Source of the DNA: an uncultured Acinetobacter sp.
Lineage (GTDB): Bacteria; Pseudomonadota; Gammaproteobacteria; Pseudomonadales; Moraxellaceae
Length of the DNA stretch: 64,000 nucleotides
NCBI RefSeq assembly: GCF_943914805.1
Contig: NZ_CALUDM010000004.1
Coordinates: 1 to 64,000, forward strand
Reading direction: 5' to 3'
The notes under the pieces were generated by a model. The model saw only the letters and a program-made list of their open reading frames with translations, did not search any database and had not been told where the DNA came from. Position numbers and translations under genes: made by a program. Shown piece by piece: positions 46,889-57,645 of the stretch (positions are counted from its first letter, which is position 1; every line of letters starts with the position of its first letter).

Positions 46889-48157
46889 TTAATTTGCAGC
46901 TTTACGCTTCATTTGATCAAAGAAATCATCATTGGTTTTGGTTTCTTTCATACGATCAAGTAAGAACTCCATTGCTGCTAATTCATCCATTGGATGTAAA
47001 AGCTTGCGAAGAATCCATACTTTACGTAAGTTTTCTTCACTCATCAGACGCTCTTCACGACGAGTACCAGATTTTTTGATATTCATTGCAGGGAAGACAC
47101 GTTTTTCAGCAATACGACGATCAAGCGTGATCTCTTGGTTACCCGTACCTTTGAATTCTTCATAGATCACTTCATCCATTTTACTACCTGTTTCAATCAA
47201 GGCAGTAGAAATGATGGTCAGTGAACCACCTTCTTCAATATTACGAGCAGCACCGAAGAAACGTTTAGGGCGTTCTAATGCATGTGCATCCACACCACCT
47301 GTGAGAACCTTACCAGATGAAGGTACGACAGTGTTGTAAGCACGAGCTAAACGGGTAATTGAGTCGAGTAGAATAACCACATCTTTCTTGTGCTCTACTA
47401 AGCGTTTAGCTTTTTCAATGACCATTTCTGCAACTTGTACGTGACGAGCTGGAGATTCATCAAATGTTGATGCAACAACTTCACCGCGTACAGTACGTTC
47501 CATTTCCGTCACTTCTTCTGGACGTTCATCAATAAGAAGGACGATCAGGAAACATTCAGGATTGTTACGTACAATAGATTGAGCAATGTTCTGTAATAAC
47601 ATCGTTTTACCCGCTTTAGGCGGTGCTACGATAATAGAACGTTGTCCTTTACCAATTGGAGCAACCAAGTCAACAACACGTGCTGTTAAATCTTCAGAAG
47701 AACCATTACCCAACTCCATAATCAACTGTTCAGTTGGGAAAAGTGGGGTCAAGTTTTCAAATAAAATTTTGTTACGAGAGTTTTCAGGTGTGTCGTAGTT
47801 AATTTGATTAACTTTTAATAAAGCAAAATAACGTTCACCTTCTTTTGGTGGGCGAATCGTCCCCGTAATGGTATCACCAGTACGTAAGTTAAAACGACGA
47901 ATTTGTGATGGGCTCACATAGATATCGTCAGGACCTGCAAGGTAAGAACCTGCAGCCGAGCGTAAAAAGCCGAAACCATCAGACAAAATTTCAAGAACAC
48001 CATCACCAAAAATTTCTTCGCCATTCATTGCATGACGTTTTAAGATGGCAAAAATGATGTCTTGCTTACGGTTACGAGCCATTCCTTCGAGGCCCATAAA
48101 CTCAGCAATTTTAATGAGTTCGCCGATCGGTTTTTTCTTGAGTTCAGTTAAATTCAT
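46889..48157 (-). CDS. rho: Transcription termination factor Rho
   Basis: 422-residue RNA-dependent helicase. N-terminal Rho-N domain ([19 protein letters not shown]), RNA-binding cold-shock fold ([20 protein letters not shown] and [16 protein letters not shown]), P-loop [16 protein letters not shown], the Walker [17 protein letters not shown]-loop around [20 protein letters not shown] and R-loop with [20 protein letters not shown]. No insertion. A long leader (48158-48422) precedes it; in E. coli such a leader carries Rho-dependent autoregulation. trxA lies upstream on the same strand. Confidence 0.97.
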   Translation of the reverse strand: MNLTELKKKPIGELIKIAEFMGLEGMARNRKQDIIFAILKRHAMNGEEIFGDGVLEILSDGFGFLRSAAGSYLAGPDDIYVSPSQIRRFNLRTGDTITGTIRPPKEGERYFALLKVNQINYDTPENSRNKILFENLTPLFPTEQLIMELGNGSSEDLTARVVDLVAPIGKGQRSIIVAPPKAGKTMLLQNIAQSIVRNNPECFLIVLLIDERPEEVTEMERTVRGEVVASTFDESPARHVQVAEMVIEKAKRLVEHKKDVVILLDSITRLARAYNTVVPSSGKVLTGGVDAHALERPKRFFGAARNIEEGGSLTIISTALIETGSKMDEVIYEEFKGTGNQEITLDRRIAEKRVFPAMNIKKSGTRREERLMSEENLRKVWILRKLLHPMDELAAMEFLLDRMKETKTNDDFFDQMKRKAAN

Positions 48158-48422
48158 AGATGATCAGATTGAATAAGAATGTGTGGAACACAGATAAAGA
48201 AAAGAAGCAAAAGTCGTCCGCAGTGCAATAGGTGAGCTGAAACTGTGTGTGAACAATAGCAAACTCAGAATCTATATAGTTGTTTCGAGGAGAAATATGT
48301 AAAACAATTTCTGTTGCCGAGCGGCGATCTTATGTGTTGTCTTTTAAGAAACAGGAAGATAATCCTAATGTTCCTTGAGCATGGAATATAAGTGAGATCA
48401 ATGGATTTGTCAAATTATAGTC
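48158..48422. other. Leader region of rho
   Basis: About 265 bases between the trxA terminator and the rho start (reverse strand). No leader peptide or known element recognised. By analogy with E. coli it could host Rho-dependent attenuation, but I see no direct sign beyond its length. Confidence 0.35.
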
Positions 48423-48458
48423 AAAAAAATACGCTAGAAAATCTAACGTATTTTTTTC
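48423..48458 (-). terminator. trxA terminator
   Basis: Interrupted stem AAAAAAATACG / CGTATTTTTTT with an inner TAG/CTA pair, downstream of trxA on the reverse strand and separating it from rho. Confidence 0.72.
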
Positions 48459-48488
48459 GTACTCAATGATTAACCTAACTCAATTGAA

Positions 48489-48815
48489 TTAGATGTTTTC
48501 TTCGATGAACGCTGTTAATTTTGATTTAGGTGCTGCACCAATCTGTTGAGCAACAACTTCACCATTTTTAAACATCAATAATGCTGGAATATTACGAATA
48601 TTGTAATTTACAGCAGTTGCTTCACACGCAGTGACGTCAACTTTAACGATTTTAACTTTACCTTCGTATTCGCTAGACAACACTTCAAGTACAGGTGCAA
48701 TAGCTTTACATGGTGCACACCAGCCTGCCCAGAAATCAACAATCACAGGAATGTCAGATTTCAGTACATCAGCTTCAAAGTTGTCATCAGTCGTGTTTAC
48801 GATATTGCCAGACAT
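48489..48815 (-). CDS. trxA: Thioredoxin
   Basis: 108-residue thioredoxin, a general cytosolic protein disulfide reductase. The active site reads FWAGWCAPCKAIAPVL: a CAPC pair instead of the CGPC of E. coli, a known natural variant that can shift redox potential slightly. The cis-proline block IRNIPALLMFKNG and the terminal GAAPKSKLTAFIEENI are normal. It is divergent from ppx with a 292-base spacer and stands upstream of rho, a common gammaproteobacterial arrangement. Confidence 0.95.
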   Translation of the reverse strand: MSGNIVNTTDDNFEADVLKSDIPVIVDFWAGWCAPCKAIAPVLEVLSSEYEGKVKIVKVDVTACEATAVNYNIRNIPALLMFKNGEVVAQQIGAAPKSKLTAFIEENI

Positions 48816-49107
48816 GGAATTTGCTCCAAAAAATATTCTAAAGATGAATCTTCTATAAATATAAGTATTACATAGTCATCTTTAACAATGTAGGGGGATA
48901 AGTAAATTTTCAGCCTTTATTGTAAATTTGTCCAATTGGTGCTCACGATATTTACAATCGGATCCTTAGAAAATGCAGACAATGTGTAACATAATTGTCA
49001 TATATGTTGAAAAAATAATATCTCAGTAAATTGTCTAAATAAATGGCTTTTAAAAAGCGTGTATGTGAATTAATCTAAGCACAATTCTGTATGGGTTTGT
49101 ATAAATA

Positions 49108-50628
49108 ATGTCTGATTTTTTGATTGATGAAGAATTACTTGCTGCCATCGATATGGGGTCGAACAGTTTCCACTTGGCGATTGCACGTGTGGATCATGGC
49201 GAAGTTAAAAAAGTTGCTTCTATGTCAGAAAAAGTCCAGCTTGCTGCTGGATTGGATGAAAATAAAAATTTAACAGAAGCTGCGCAACAGCGTGGTTTGG
49301 CTTGTTTAGCACGTTTTGTTGGGCGTTTAAGCTCAGTGCAGCCGACGCGCTTACGTATTGTTGCGACCAATGCTTTACGCCAAGCGAAAAATGGCCATGA
49401 ATTTATTCAAAAAGCTGCCGAAATACTACCAAAACCGATTGAAATCATCGCAGGCCGTGAAGAAGCCCGTCTGATTTATTTGGGGGTATCTCATACCATG
49501 GCAAATAGTGGTCGCCGTTTGGTGATTGATATTGGTGGTGGTTCGACTGAATTAATTATTGGTGAAGAATTCGAACCTATTCATACAGAATCTTTGCAAA
49601 TGGGTTGTGTTGCTTTTACCAAAGCTTATTTCACTGATGGTGAAATTAATTCAAAATCTTTTGATAAAGCCGTTGTTGCTGCACGCAAAGAATTATCGTC
49701 AATTGCAAATACATATAAAGCTGCTGGCTGGGACACCGTTGTCGGTTCAAGCGGTACAATCAAAGCGTGCCGACAAATTGCGGTCAATATGGGCTGGAGT
49801 GATGCTCAAGAAAACTTGACCCGTGAAGGCTTGGATAAACTCAAAGATAAAATGCTGAAATATAAACATGTTTCAGATATGGAGTTTGATGGTTTAAAAG
49901 AAGACCGTCGCGCAGTTTTACCTGCGGGCTTAGCGATTCTTTATGCAGTTTTTGAAGTTTTAAATATCGACAAACTGGTGTATTCAGATGGTGCTTTGCG
50001 AGAAGGGGTGATGTATGACTTGTTGGGACGTTTCCAGCATGAAGACATTCGTGATCGCAGTGTTCAAGCCATGATGGGACGCTATGGCGCAGACGCTAAG
50101 CAAGCACAGCGTGTAGTAGAAACTGCACAACATTTATTTGATGGGGTTGCACAAGCACTCAAACTCAGTAGTGATGATAGTGATCTTTTGCGTCGTGCAG
50201 CTTATTTGCATGAAATTGGTTTAGCAATAAGCCATAGTGGTTACCAAAAACACAGCGCCTACTTATTACAGCATTCAGACATCCCAGGTTTTTCACAAAT
50301 TGATCAAAACCATTTGTCACATTTGGTCGCTCATCATCGTCGAAAATTACGTGGTGATGCCAAAATAGATGTTCTAAAGGTCGGTGGACACAGGCTTATT
50401 TATCTTTGTTTGTTGCTACGTCTTGCTGTTTTACTCAATCATAGTCGCAGTGATGAGATGCTTCCTGCCATTGAATTGACAGTGGATAATGAGCAACAAT
50501 GGCATCTCAGCGTTTCTGGCGATGCCAAACAATGGCCGTTGCTCGTTGCAGATTTGCATGATGAGCAAGTGCAATTTAAGCATTGGGACATTGAATTGAA
50601 TATTCAGTCGGAACAGTTTATCGATTAA
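49108..50628 (+). CDS. ppx: Exopolyphosphatase
   Basis: 506-residue Ppx/GppA phosphatase. N-terminal ASKHA-fold blocks are AAIDMGSNSFHLAIARVD, AGREEARLIYLGVSHTM and VIDIGGGSTELIIGEE; a C-terminal HD-like helical domain includes RRAAYLHEIGLAISHSGYQK and HLVAHHRRKLRGD. Ppx removes terminal phosphates from polyphosphate; GppA (pppGpp phosphohydrolase) is a close relative, but length and the C-terminal domain favour Ppx. The weak upstream sequence around ATG 49108 offers no strong ribosome-binding site. Confidence 0.9.
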   Translation: MSDFLIDEELLAAIDMGSNSFHLAIARVDHGEVKKVASMSEKVQLAAGLDENKNLTEAAQQRGLACLARFVGRLSSVQPTRLRIVATNALRQAKNGHEFIQKAAEILPKPIEIIAGREEARLIYLGVSHTMANSGRRLVIDIGGGSTELIIGEEFEPIHTESLQMGCVAFTKAYFTDGEINSKSFDKAVVAARKELSSIANTYKAAGWDTVVGSSGTIKACRQIAVNMGWSDAQENLTREGLDKLKDKMLKYKHVSDMEFDGLKEDRRAVLPAGLAILYAVFEVLNIDKLVYSDGALREGVMYDLLGRFQHEDIRDRSVQAMMGRYGADAKQAQRVVETAQHLFDGVAQALKLSSDDSDLLRRAAYLHEIGLAISHSGYQKHSAYLLQHSDIPGFSQIDQNHLSHLVAHHRRKLRGDAKIDVLKVGGHRLIYLCLLLRLAVLLNHSRSDEMLPAIELTVDNEQQWHLSVSGDAKQWPLLVADLHDEQVQFKHWDIELNIQSEQFID

Positions 50629-50736
50629 CTAAAAGATCTCGTGATGATTTAATGAATTGTATAAACCATTAAATATCACCAGATTCTAAACTTCCGATGA
50701 GTGATTCATCGGTGAATTAGGGATAATACTCGACTC

Positions 50737-51561
50737 ATGAAAAGTAAAGCTGCTCAGTCTAAAGCTTGGAAAACGGTTCAAATTGCACGTCATCCTGAAC
50801 GTCCGCAATTCTTGGACTATGTAGGCGAAATTTTTACAGAATTCGATGCATTGCATGGTGATCGTTTGTATGGCGATGATGGTGCAATGGTGGGTGGATT
50901 GGCACGTTTTAATGGTCAACCTGTGATGATCGTTGGTCAGCACCGTGGTCGTAGTACTCGTGAAAAATTACAACATAACTTTGGGATGAGTAATCCTGAG
51001 GGTTATCGTAAATCACAACGATTATTAGACATGGCGGAACGCTTTAATTTACCTGTATTTACCTTTATTGACACGATGGGCGCATACCCAGGTGTAGGTG
51101 CAGAAGAGCGTGGTCAAGCAGAAGCGATTGCAACCAGTTTGGCACAACTTTCTAGCTTAAAAGTACCTGTTATTGCGACAGTTTTAGGTGAAGGTGGTTC
51201 TGGTGGTGCGCTTGGTATTGGTGTTGCAGATCGTGTCGTGATGCTTTCACACAGTATCTATTCAGTGATTTCACCAGAAGGTTGTGCTTCTATTTTATGG
51301 AAAACTGCTGAAAAAGCAGAACAAGCCAGCGAAGCATTGGCATTAACAGCAGACAAGTTGCAAGAGATTGGCATTGTTGAATATGTTGTTGATGAAGGTG
51401 AGGGTGCACATTTACATCCACTTGAAGTTATGGAAAAACTGAAGGATGTGTTAAAACAAGCGCTTGATGAATTACAGCCAATGAGTGCAGAAGAACGATG
51501 CGAAGCACGTTACCAGCGTTTAATGAAGTTTGGCAGCGACAATTTAGGGCTCGCTTCTTAA
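50737..51561 (+). CDS. accA: Acetyl-CoA carboxylase carboxyltransferase subunit alpha
   Basis: 274-residue AccA, half of the carboxyltransferase that makes malonyl-CoA with AccD. Blocks: [76 protein letters not shown] and [19 protein letters not shown]. It is shorter than the roughly 319 residues of E. coli AccA, lacking part of the N-terminal helix, as in other Acinetobacter. The last 64 bases overlap tilS. Confidence 0.95.
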   Translation: MKSKAAQSKAWKTVQIARHPERPQFLDYVGEIFTEFDALHGDRLYGDDGAMVGGLARFNGQPVMIVGQHRGRSTREKLQHNFGMSNPEGYRKSQRLLDMAERFNLPVFTFIDTMGAYPGVGAEERGQAEAIATSLAQLSSLKVPVIATVLGEGGSGGALGIGVADRVVMLSHSIYSVISPEGCASILWKTAEKAEQASEALALTADKLQEIGIVEYVVDEGEGAHLHPLEVMEKLKDVLKQALDELQPMSAEERCEARYQRLMKFGSDNLGLAS

Positions 51562-52901
51562 AACAGCATTCGCAATTTTCTGAAAATACACACTTTCTAA
51601 TCGGATGTAGTGGCGGCATGGATTCCATGCTGTTGCTATATTTGATGGCTCAACTTTTCCCTCAGCAAATTCGTGCAATTTATGTCAACCATCAACTGCA
51701 AAAAGTCAGTAATGAGTGGGCAGATTTTGTTGCCCAGCAATGTCTAATTCTCAATATTCCTTATATTATTCAGAATGTTCAAGTTGCTGATGGTAATCTT
51801 GAAAATCAAGCACGTGAAGCACGTTACCACGCTTATCAACAACATTTGAATGAAAACGAAGTTCTTGTTCTTGCACATCATCAACAAGATCAAGCTGAAA
51901 CGGTAATGTTACGACTTCTTTCGGGGGCAGGTGTTTCAGGTTTATCTGCAATGCAAATTGTGGATCATCGAACAATAGATCAAAAAGAAATTACACTATG
52001 GCGCCCTTTATTGGATCTCTCTCGTGAGCAGATTTGCCAATGGGTCGAACAATTAAATATTTCCTATGTTGATGATCCAACCAATCTCGATATCCAATAT
52101 GATCGAGCATGGTGTAGACATGAACTTTGGCATATTTTGCAAAGCCGTTATCCAAAAATGCAGCAATCTTTGGCACGAACCAGTTATTTGATGCAGGATG
52201 CAGAACACATTCTCAATGACGTTTTAGCTCAAGATTTGGCTTTTTGCGGTGATGCTGAACAGCTTAATTTAAGTCAATTTCAACAACTTTCACATCCACG
52301 ACAACGTCAGCTCTTATCTGTTTGGATGAAAGGTGAACATACTTATCGCCCTGCATTTGATTTGGTGAATCGAATTTTTGAAGAGGTGATTGATTCAAAA
52401 GTAGATTCACAGGCGGCATTGCAATGGAATCATTTTTATTATTTGCGTTATCAAAATCATTTGTATCGCATTGCAAAAGAAAAATATTTAGCTTCTAAAT
52501 CAACGGCTAATTCAAATAGCCATCCACTAGAGCAACAATTGAATTTGCAGTTTAAAGATCAATTCGATTTAGCATCGGGGCGCTTTATTATCGAAACAGC
52601 TGAAATGGGATTATCTTTTGCATTACTTGATTCTACGTTAACATTGAAAGCACGTTTGGGCGGTGAAAAAATTCATCTTTATGGCAGAGTCGGTGCTTGG
52701 CCTTTGAAGAAAGCGATTCAGGAAGCACATATTTTTCCTTGGATGCGTCATACAATTCAAATATTAAGTGTAGATAATGTTATGCTTGGTGTTTTTACAC
52801 CAAAAGGATTTTGGTTGGCACAATCTCAATATTGTGAAGTAGGCGGATGGCAACCAAATTTAATCTCAGCGTTAAAAAATAAGGTCGGGCGTGATTCATG
52901 A
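51498..52901 (+). CDS. tilS: tRNA(Ile)-lysidine synthase
   Basis: 467-residue PP-loop ATPase that converts C34 of tRNA-Ile(CAU) to lysidine so that it reads AUA. The PP-loop is [16 protein letters not shown] near residue 35; further blocks are [40 protein letters not shown] and GVSGL; the C-terminal domain includes [14 protein letters not shown] and [18 protein letters not shown] 51498 lies 64 bases inside accA in another frame, and no later start keeps the region before the PP-loop, so the overlap appears real. It ends in an ATGA overlap with proC. Confidence 0.93.
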   Translation: MRSTLPAFNEVWQRQFRARFLKQHSQFSENTHFLIGCSGGMDSMLLLYLMAQLFPQQIRAIYVNHQLQKVSNEWADFVAQQCLILNIPYIIQNVQVADGNLENQAREARYHAYQQHLNENEVLVLAHHQQDQAETVMLRLLSGAGVSGLSAMQIVDHRTIDQKEITLWRPLLDLSREQICQWVEQLNISYVDDPTNLDIQYDRAWCRHELWHILQSRYPKMQQSLARTSYLMQDAEHILNDVLAQDLAFCGDAEQLNLSQFQQLSHPRQRQLLSVWMKGEHTYRPAFDLVNRIFEEVIDSKVDSQAALQWNHFYYLRYQNHLYRIAKEKYLASKSTANSNSHPLEQQLNLQFKDQFDLASGRFIIETAEMGLSFALLDSTLTLKARLGGEKIHLYGRVGAWPLKKAIQEAHIFPWMRHTIQILSVDNVMLGVFTPKGFWLAQSQYCEVGGWQPNLISALKNKVGRDS

Positions 52902-53728
52902 GTGCAGTTTTAAATTGTAATATTACTTTTATTGGTGGCGGGAATATGGCTCAAGCCTTAATTGGTGGCTTGATTAGTCGAGGTTTGCCTGCAACTCGTA
53001 TTACAGTTTCAGATCCTGTAGAAGAAATAAGACAGTTATTGCTCGAAAAAGATGTTCATGTGACAGATAATAATGTTGCAGCAATAAAAGATGCAGATAT
53101 TGTTGTTCTTGCTGTAAAGCCACAAGTTTTAGGTCTTGTGCTTAAACCGCTTCAAGGTTTATTTGATGGTAAATTGATTATTTCTATTGTTGCGGGTGCT
53201 GAAATTAAAACCATTTCAGCATTAACAGGAAATGATCGTGTTGTGCGCGTGATGCCAAATACACCTGCGTTAGTTCAAACAGGTGCGCACGGTATGTTTG
53301 CTTATGATGTGGTTGAAGCGAAAGATCGTGAGCTTGCAACACAAGTGCTTGCTGCTACAGGTTTAACAATTTGGGTGAATTCAGAAGCTCAAGTTGATGC
53401 CGTAACAGCAGTTTCAGGTTCTGGCCCTGCATATTTTTTCTATATGATGGAAAGTATGATTCGTGCTGGAAAAAATATGGGGCTGGATGAAAAAGTAGCA
53501 ACAGCATTAACATTACAAACGGCTTTAGGTGCAGCCCAAATGGCGATCACCAGTTCAAATTCTCCTGCAGAGTTACGTAAAAATGTAACTTCGCCAAATG
53601 GGACAACCCAAGCGGCACTTGAAGTATTTGATCGTGCTCAAATTTCACAAAATATTCAAACAGCTTTGGCTGCTGCACAAAAGCGTAGTCAGGAATTGGC
53701 TCAAGAGTTAAGTGACAGTATTAAATAA
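52898..53728 (+). CDS. proC: Pyrroline-5-carboxylate reductase
   Basis: 276-residue enzyme of the last step of proline synthesis. Rossmann motif FIGGGNMAQALIGGLISRG near residue 11, VVLAVKPQVLGLVL, the active-site region RVMPNTPALVQTGAHGMF and the dimerisation domain with VSGSGPAYFFYMMESMI and the signature SPNGTTQAALEVF. It overlaps tilS by four bases and is followed after 28 bases by yggT, as in many gammaproteobacteria. Confidence 0.95.
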   Translation: MSAVLNCNITFIGGGNMAQALIGGLISRGLPATRITVSDPVEEIRQLLLEKDVHVTDNNVAAIKDADIVVLAVKPQVLGLVLKPLQGLFDGKLIISIVAGAEIKTISALTGNDRVVRVMPNTPALVQTGAHGMFAYDVVEAKDRELATQVLAATGLTIWVNSEAQVDAVTAVSGSGPAYFFYMMESMIRAGKNMGLDEKVATALTLQTALGAAQMAITSSNSPAELRKNVTSPNGTTQAALEVFDRAQISQNIQTALAAAQKRSQELAQELSDSIK

Positions 53729-53756
53729 TTAATTGAATTTTTAGGAACGTTCCAAT

Positions 53757-54326
53757 ATGGGTGCAAATTCTGCGCAGATTTTTGGCATTATCATTAACGT
53801 AGCGATTTTGCTCGTATTCTTCCGTTTTTTAATGCAATTGGCGATGGTGAGTCCATATAACCCTGTGGTTATGTCGACAGTGAAAGCAACGAAAATTGTG
53901 GATGTATTTAGTCGCATTTTTCCAACACTGGGCAAAGGTCGTGTCAATACAGCTGCTTTGGTGTTGGTTGTGGTTCTCTATTTGCTTAAGATTTTTGGGA
54001 TGATGTATTTGCAAGGTGCTATGCCAAATAGCCCAATACATTTACTGATCCTTACTTTTGTAACCATGATTCAAGACTTAATTCGTTTTTGTCGTTATTT
54101 AATTTTTGCGACAATTATTTTAAGTTGGGTGGTGATGTTTACTCAGTCAAGATCTCCTTATATTGAAGTGATTCAAGAGCTTGCAGAACCATTGTTAGCA
54201 CCGTTCCGTAAGATCATGCCGAATATGGGAATGATTGATTTATCTCCAATTTTGGCGTTCCTTGCTTTGTATATTGCAGAAATTTTGATGAATGAAGTTG
54301 CGAAGATTCTATTAACAGGTCTTTAA
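53757..54326 (+). CDS. yggT: YggT family membrane protein
   Basis: 189-residue inner-membrane protein with two YggT repeats, each a pair of helices: LVFFRFLMQLAMVSPYNPVV then FPTLGKGRVNTAALV in the first, and FCRYLIFATIILSWVVM then SPYIEVIQELAEPLLAPFRK with DLSPILAFLALYIAEILM in the second. The family is linked to osmotic stress and, in cyanobacteria and plants, to membrane organisation; its biochemical role is unknown. Conserved neighbour of proC. A terminator follows. Confidence 0.88.
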   Translation: MGANSAQIFGIIINVAILLVFFRFLMQLAMVSPYNPVVMSTVKATKIVDVFSRIFPTLGKGRVNTAALVLVVVLYLLKIFGMMYLQGAMPNSPIHLLILTFVTMIQDLIRFCRYLIFATIILSWVVMFTQSRSPYIEVIQELAEPLLAPFRKIMPNMGMIDLSPILAFLALYIAEILMNEVAKILLTGL

Positions 54327-54344
54327 TTCGCTGATTCAGAATTG

Positions 54345-54373
54345 AAAAAGGACTCGATTGAGTCCTTTTTTAT
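54345..54373 (+). terminator. yggT terminator
   Basis: Perfect arms AAAAAGGACTC and GAGTCCTTTTT around GATT with a T-rich tail, ending the accA-tilS-proC-yggT run. Confidence 0.9.
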
Positions 54374-54635
54374 TTGCTTGTAAAAATTGATTTTGATAAT
54401 GAGGGACAGCATCAAAATTTATAAGAAAGAATAGGAATTAAGTGGCTTATCAACTGTTTAATGTATTTTTCTTTAGAGACGTTGAGAAGTATGTTCCTTA
54501 AGTGGGATTTAAAAAGCTTCCCTGACAGACATTATTTAGTCATGTTCTTTTGCTAATTATTCATGAGATAGTGATTTGAAATGTAAAAAGAATAACTATT
54601 CAAATTCTTATATTTAAAGTTTATATGTAGGGATT
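54374..54635. other. Gene-free AT-rich region downstream of yggT
   Basis: About 260 bases with no reading frame, RNA gene or repeat that I recognise, between the yggT terminator and the repeat element at 54636. Stretches such as 54560-54620 are extremely AT-rich. Confidence 0.4.
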
Positions 54636-54790
54636 AGCCTTCGGCTCGAGGTACTTTTGTTTCGGCAAAAGTACCCAAAACCATTGTCATCCGCAAAACT
54701 CGGCAAATACCAATTTCTAAAAGATGGATCGCAGAACCATTAAATAGCAAATTTAGTCTTGCCTCAAACACGTTGCGGATGACATTTTCG
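54636..54790. repeat. Intergenic repeat element with hairpin and inverted ends
   Basis: The 5' part holds CCTTCGGCTCGAG and a perfect hairpin GTACTTTTG-TTTCGG-CAAAAGTAC (54651-54674). The 3' part is bounded by twelve-base inverted repeats TGTCATCCGCAA (54685-54696) and TTGCGGATGACA (54773-54784), 100 bases end to end. The composition is less AT-rich than the flanks. I recall similar GTACTTTTG...CAAAAGTACCCAAAA elements in many Acinetobacter intergenic regions. It has no coding capacity and could be a MITE-like or REP-like repeat. Confidence 0.62.
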
Positions 54791-54870
54791 CGTATCAATT
54801 TACTTCTTAAAATATATTGAAAAGCTTTTAAGAATAACTCGCATATAACATCAGATAATTAATCAAGTTA

Positions 54871-57645
54871 TCAATGCGCTTCGTCCCAATTGTTGCCTTT
54901 ACCAACTTCAACCACTAAAGGTACAGATAACGTCACGACTTTTTGCATCACATCTTGGATTTGTTCAGCCAATTGGTCTGCAATTGCCTCATCAACTTCA
55001 AAGACCAATTCATCGTGTACTTGTAGCAAGAGTTTAGCTTGATCATGCGGTAATATTTTATTCACTTCAATCATCGCCATTTTGATGATTTCTGCTGCAG
55101 AACCTTGTAGTGGCGCATTAATCGCCGCACGTTCAGCACCTTTACGCACCATCATATTTCGAGCATCAATATCAGGTGTATATAAACGGCGACCTGTAAT
55201 CGTTTCTACAAAACCTTGTTCCAAAGCCACTTGACGAGTACGTTGCATGTATTCGTAAATACCTGGGTAACGATGGAAATATTGTTTAATATAGTTTTGT
55301 GATTCTTCACGAGTAAAACCAAGCTGACGAATCAAACCAAATTCAGACATACCGTAAAGTAAGCCGAAGTTTACGGCCTTAGCTTGACGACGTTGATCAT
55401 TGGTCACATCTTCAAGTACGACACCCAAAACTTCTGAGGCTGTGCGACGGTGTACATCTTGTCCATGCTTAAAGGCATCAACCAAAGCATCATCTTGTGA
55501 AAAATGAGCCATTAAACGCAATTCGATTTGAGAGTAATCGGCAGCCAATAAAACACGTCCTTTCGGTGCGATAAATGCTTTACGAATTTGACGACCAATT
55601 TCTTCACGAACAGGAATATTTTGTAAGTTAGGATCAGTAGATGATAAACGCCCAGTCGCTGTAAGGGCTTGATGGTAACTGGTATGAACACGATGTGAAT
55701 CAGAATTGGCTTGTTTAACCAAAGCTTCGGTATAGGTGCTTTTGAGTTTGGTTAGACCACGATATTCAATAATTAATGAGGTAATAGGGTGGTCAATTTT
55801 TTCTAAAACAGCTTCAGAGGTACTGTATTGTCCAGTCGCAGTTTTTTTACCCCCTTTTAAGCCTAATTTTTCAAATAGGACTTCACCGACTTGCTTAGGT
55901 GAACCGACATTGAATGATTCACCTGCAATCTCGATAATTTGATTTTCTAAGCTTTGAATTGTTTCAGCAAAATCTACACTCAGTTGATCAAGGAAACTTA
56001 AATCGAGCTCAATACCGTTCTCTTCCATGGTTGCCAAAACACTGGCAACAGGCATTTCGATATGATGTAAAATACCACTTAATTCAGGAGTTTCTTTCAG
56101 TTTACGGTCTAAAACTTCATAAAGACGATACGTCACATGAGCATCTTCAGCAGCATAATGCGCTGCTGTTTCAAGCTCAATTTGATTAAAGGTTTTCTGC
56201 TTTGCACCTTTACCTGCAACTTGTTCATAGGTTGTGGTCAAATGACTTAAATAGACACGAGCAACATCATCCATACCATGACGCGTGGCAACAGAATTCA
56301 ACACATAAGAAGCCAACATGGTATCGAAATACCAACCTTCAAGATGAATGCCGTGATTCTCAAAAATATGGGCATCATATTTTAAATGATGACCAATTTT
56401 TTCAACTTTTGGATCTTCTAAAATCGGTTTAATTTGTTTGAGAATAATTTCACGATTAAGCTGTTCAGGTGCACCCTCATAATCATGCGCCAAAGGAATG
56501 TAGTAGGCATCATTAGCATCGAAAGCCACAGAAAAACCGACCATTTCGGCAATACGATAATCTAAACTGGTGGTTTCAGTATCAATCGCAAAACGTTTTT
56601 CAGTGCTTAAACGTTGAAACAACTTGTCCCAATCTGTTTGGCTTAAAACGGTATGGTAATTTGCTTCACCTAAACGATCATCAATACTGCTACTGGTCGC
56701 ATGGTCTGTTACAGCTTCTGTATTTTCTGCTTGGTCAGATTGCACAGATTTTTCAATTTGTTTAGATGCTTGTTGATAGGTTCCGTTATTAGGATTATTT
56801 GGATGATCCAAAGATTGTAATTGGTTACGGAACTCAAGCTCAGTATATAAATTGCGTAAAGCTTCAACATCAGGATCGCAAAGTTTTAAATCCTCATAAG
56901 TGAGATTCAAATCTAGATCGATAATAATACTTGCCAGTTGATGGTCTAATGCAATCCCTTCAACATTGTCTTTGATGCTTTGACCAACCTTGCCTTTAAT
57001 ATTGTCGACATTTTCTAAAATGCCACCGATTGAATCATATTCATTCAATAATTTAGCAGCAGTTTTAGCTCCAACCCCCGGAACACCACGGATACCGTCC
57101 GAAGCATCACCCATCAAGGTTAAATAATCGATAATTTGGTCGGGACGTACACCAAACTTTTCAATGACGCCATCAATATCCATCGGCTTGTCTTTAAAGC
57201 TGTCTTCAAGGGTAACTTTTTCAGTCACCAACTGCGCCATGTCTTTATCACCTGTCGAAATCAGGACTTGATAACCTTCTTTCTCGGCTCTTTTCGCCAA
57301 TGTACCAATGATGTCATCCGCTTCAGCACCAGGTAACATATGTAAAGGAATACCCAATGCACGAATTAAAGCGTGTAAATACGGAATTTGCTGAGCAAGC
57401 TCCTCTGGCATACTTGGACGATCACCTTTATAAATCGGTGAAAGCTCATGGCGAAAAGTAGGTTCTGGTGTATCAAAAATAACAGCCATATGCGTAGGTT
57501 GAATACGACGCATCAATTTTTGAATCGCAGAAATTGCACCACGGATTGCATTGGTCTGTAATCCAGTTGATGTGGTTAACGGTGGAAGTGCATGAAAAGC
57601 ACGAAATAAAAAGTATGACCCATCGACCAATACAAATGGTGGCAT
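54871..57645 (-). CDS. polA: DNA polymerase I
   Basis: 924-residue Pol I for primer removal and repair. In order: the 5'-3' exonuclease domain (FVLVDGSYFLFRAFHALPPL, ISTGDKDMAQLV, GVPGVGAKTAAKLL), a low-complexity linker near residues 285-330, the 3'-5' exonuclease with intact acidic residues in FAIDTETTSLDYRIA, so proofreading should be active, and the polymerase with motif A LAADYSQIELRLMA, the O-helix RRQAKAVNFGLLYGMS and motif C LLQVHDELVFEV. The start MPPFVLVDGS is normal. It stands alone on the reverse strand. Confidence 0.96.
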   Translation of the reverse strand: MPPFVLVDGSYFLFRAFHALPPLTTSTGLQTNAIRGAISAIQKLMRRIQPTHMAVIFDTPEPTFRHELSPIYKGDRPSMPEELAQQIPYLHALIRALGIPLHMLPGAEADDIIGTLAKRAEKEGYQVLISTGDKDMAQLVTEKVTLEDSFKDKPMDIDGVIEKFGVRPDQIIDYLTLMGDASDGIRGVPGVGAKTAAKLLNEYDSIGGILENVDNIKGKVGQSIKDNVEGIALDHQLASIIIDLDLNLTYEDLKLCDPDVEALRNLYTELEFRNQLQSLDHPNNPNNGTYQQASKQIEKSVQSDQAENTEAVTDHATSSSIDDRLGEANYHTVLSQTDWDKLFQRLSTEKRFAIDTETTSLDYRIAEMVGFSVAFDANDAYYIPLAHDYEGAPEQLNREIILKQIKPILEDPKVEKIGHHLKYDAHIFENHGIHLEGWYFDTMLASYVLNSVATRHGMDDVARVYLSHLTTTYEQVAGKGAKQKTFNQIELETAAHYAAEDAHVTYRLYEVLDRKLKETPELSGILHHIEMPVASVLATMEENGIELDLSFLDQLSVDFAETIQSLENQIIEIAGESFNVGSPKQVGEVLFEKLGLKGGKKTATGQYSTSEAVLEKIDHPITSLIIEYRGLTKLKSTYTEALVKQANSDSHRVHTSYHQALTATGRLSSTDPNLQNIPVREEIGRQIRKAFIAPKGRVLLAADYSQIELRLMAHFSQDDALVDAFKHGQDVHRRTASEVLGVVLEDVTNDQRRQAKAVNFGLLYGMSEFGLIRQLGFTREESQNYIKQYFHRYPGIYEYMQRTRQVALEQGFVETITGRRLYTPDIDARNMMVRKGAERAAINAPLQGSAAEIIKMAMIEVNKILPHDQAKLLLQVHDELVFEVDEAIADQLAEQIQDVMQKVVTLSVPLVVEVGKGNNWDEAH

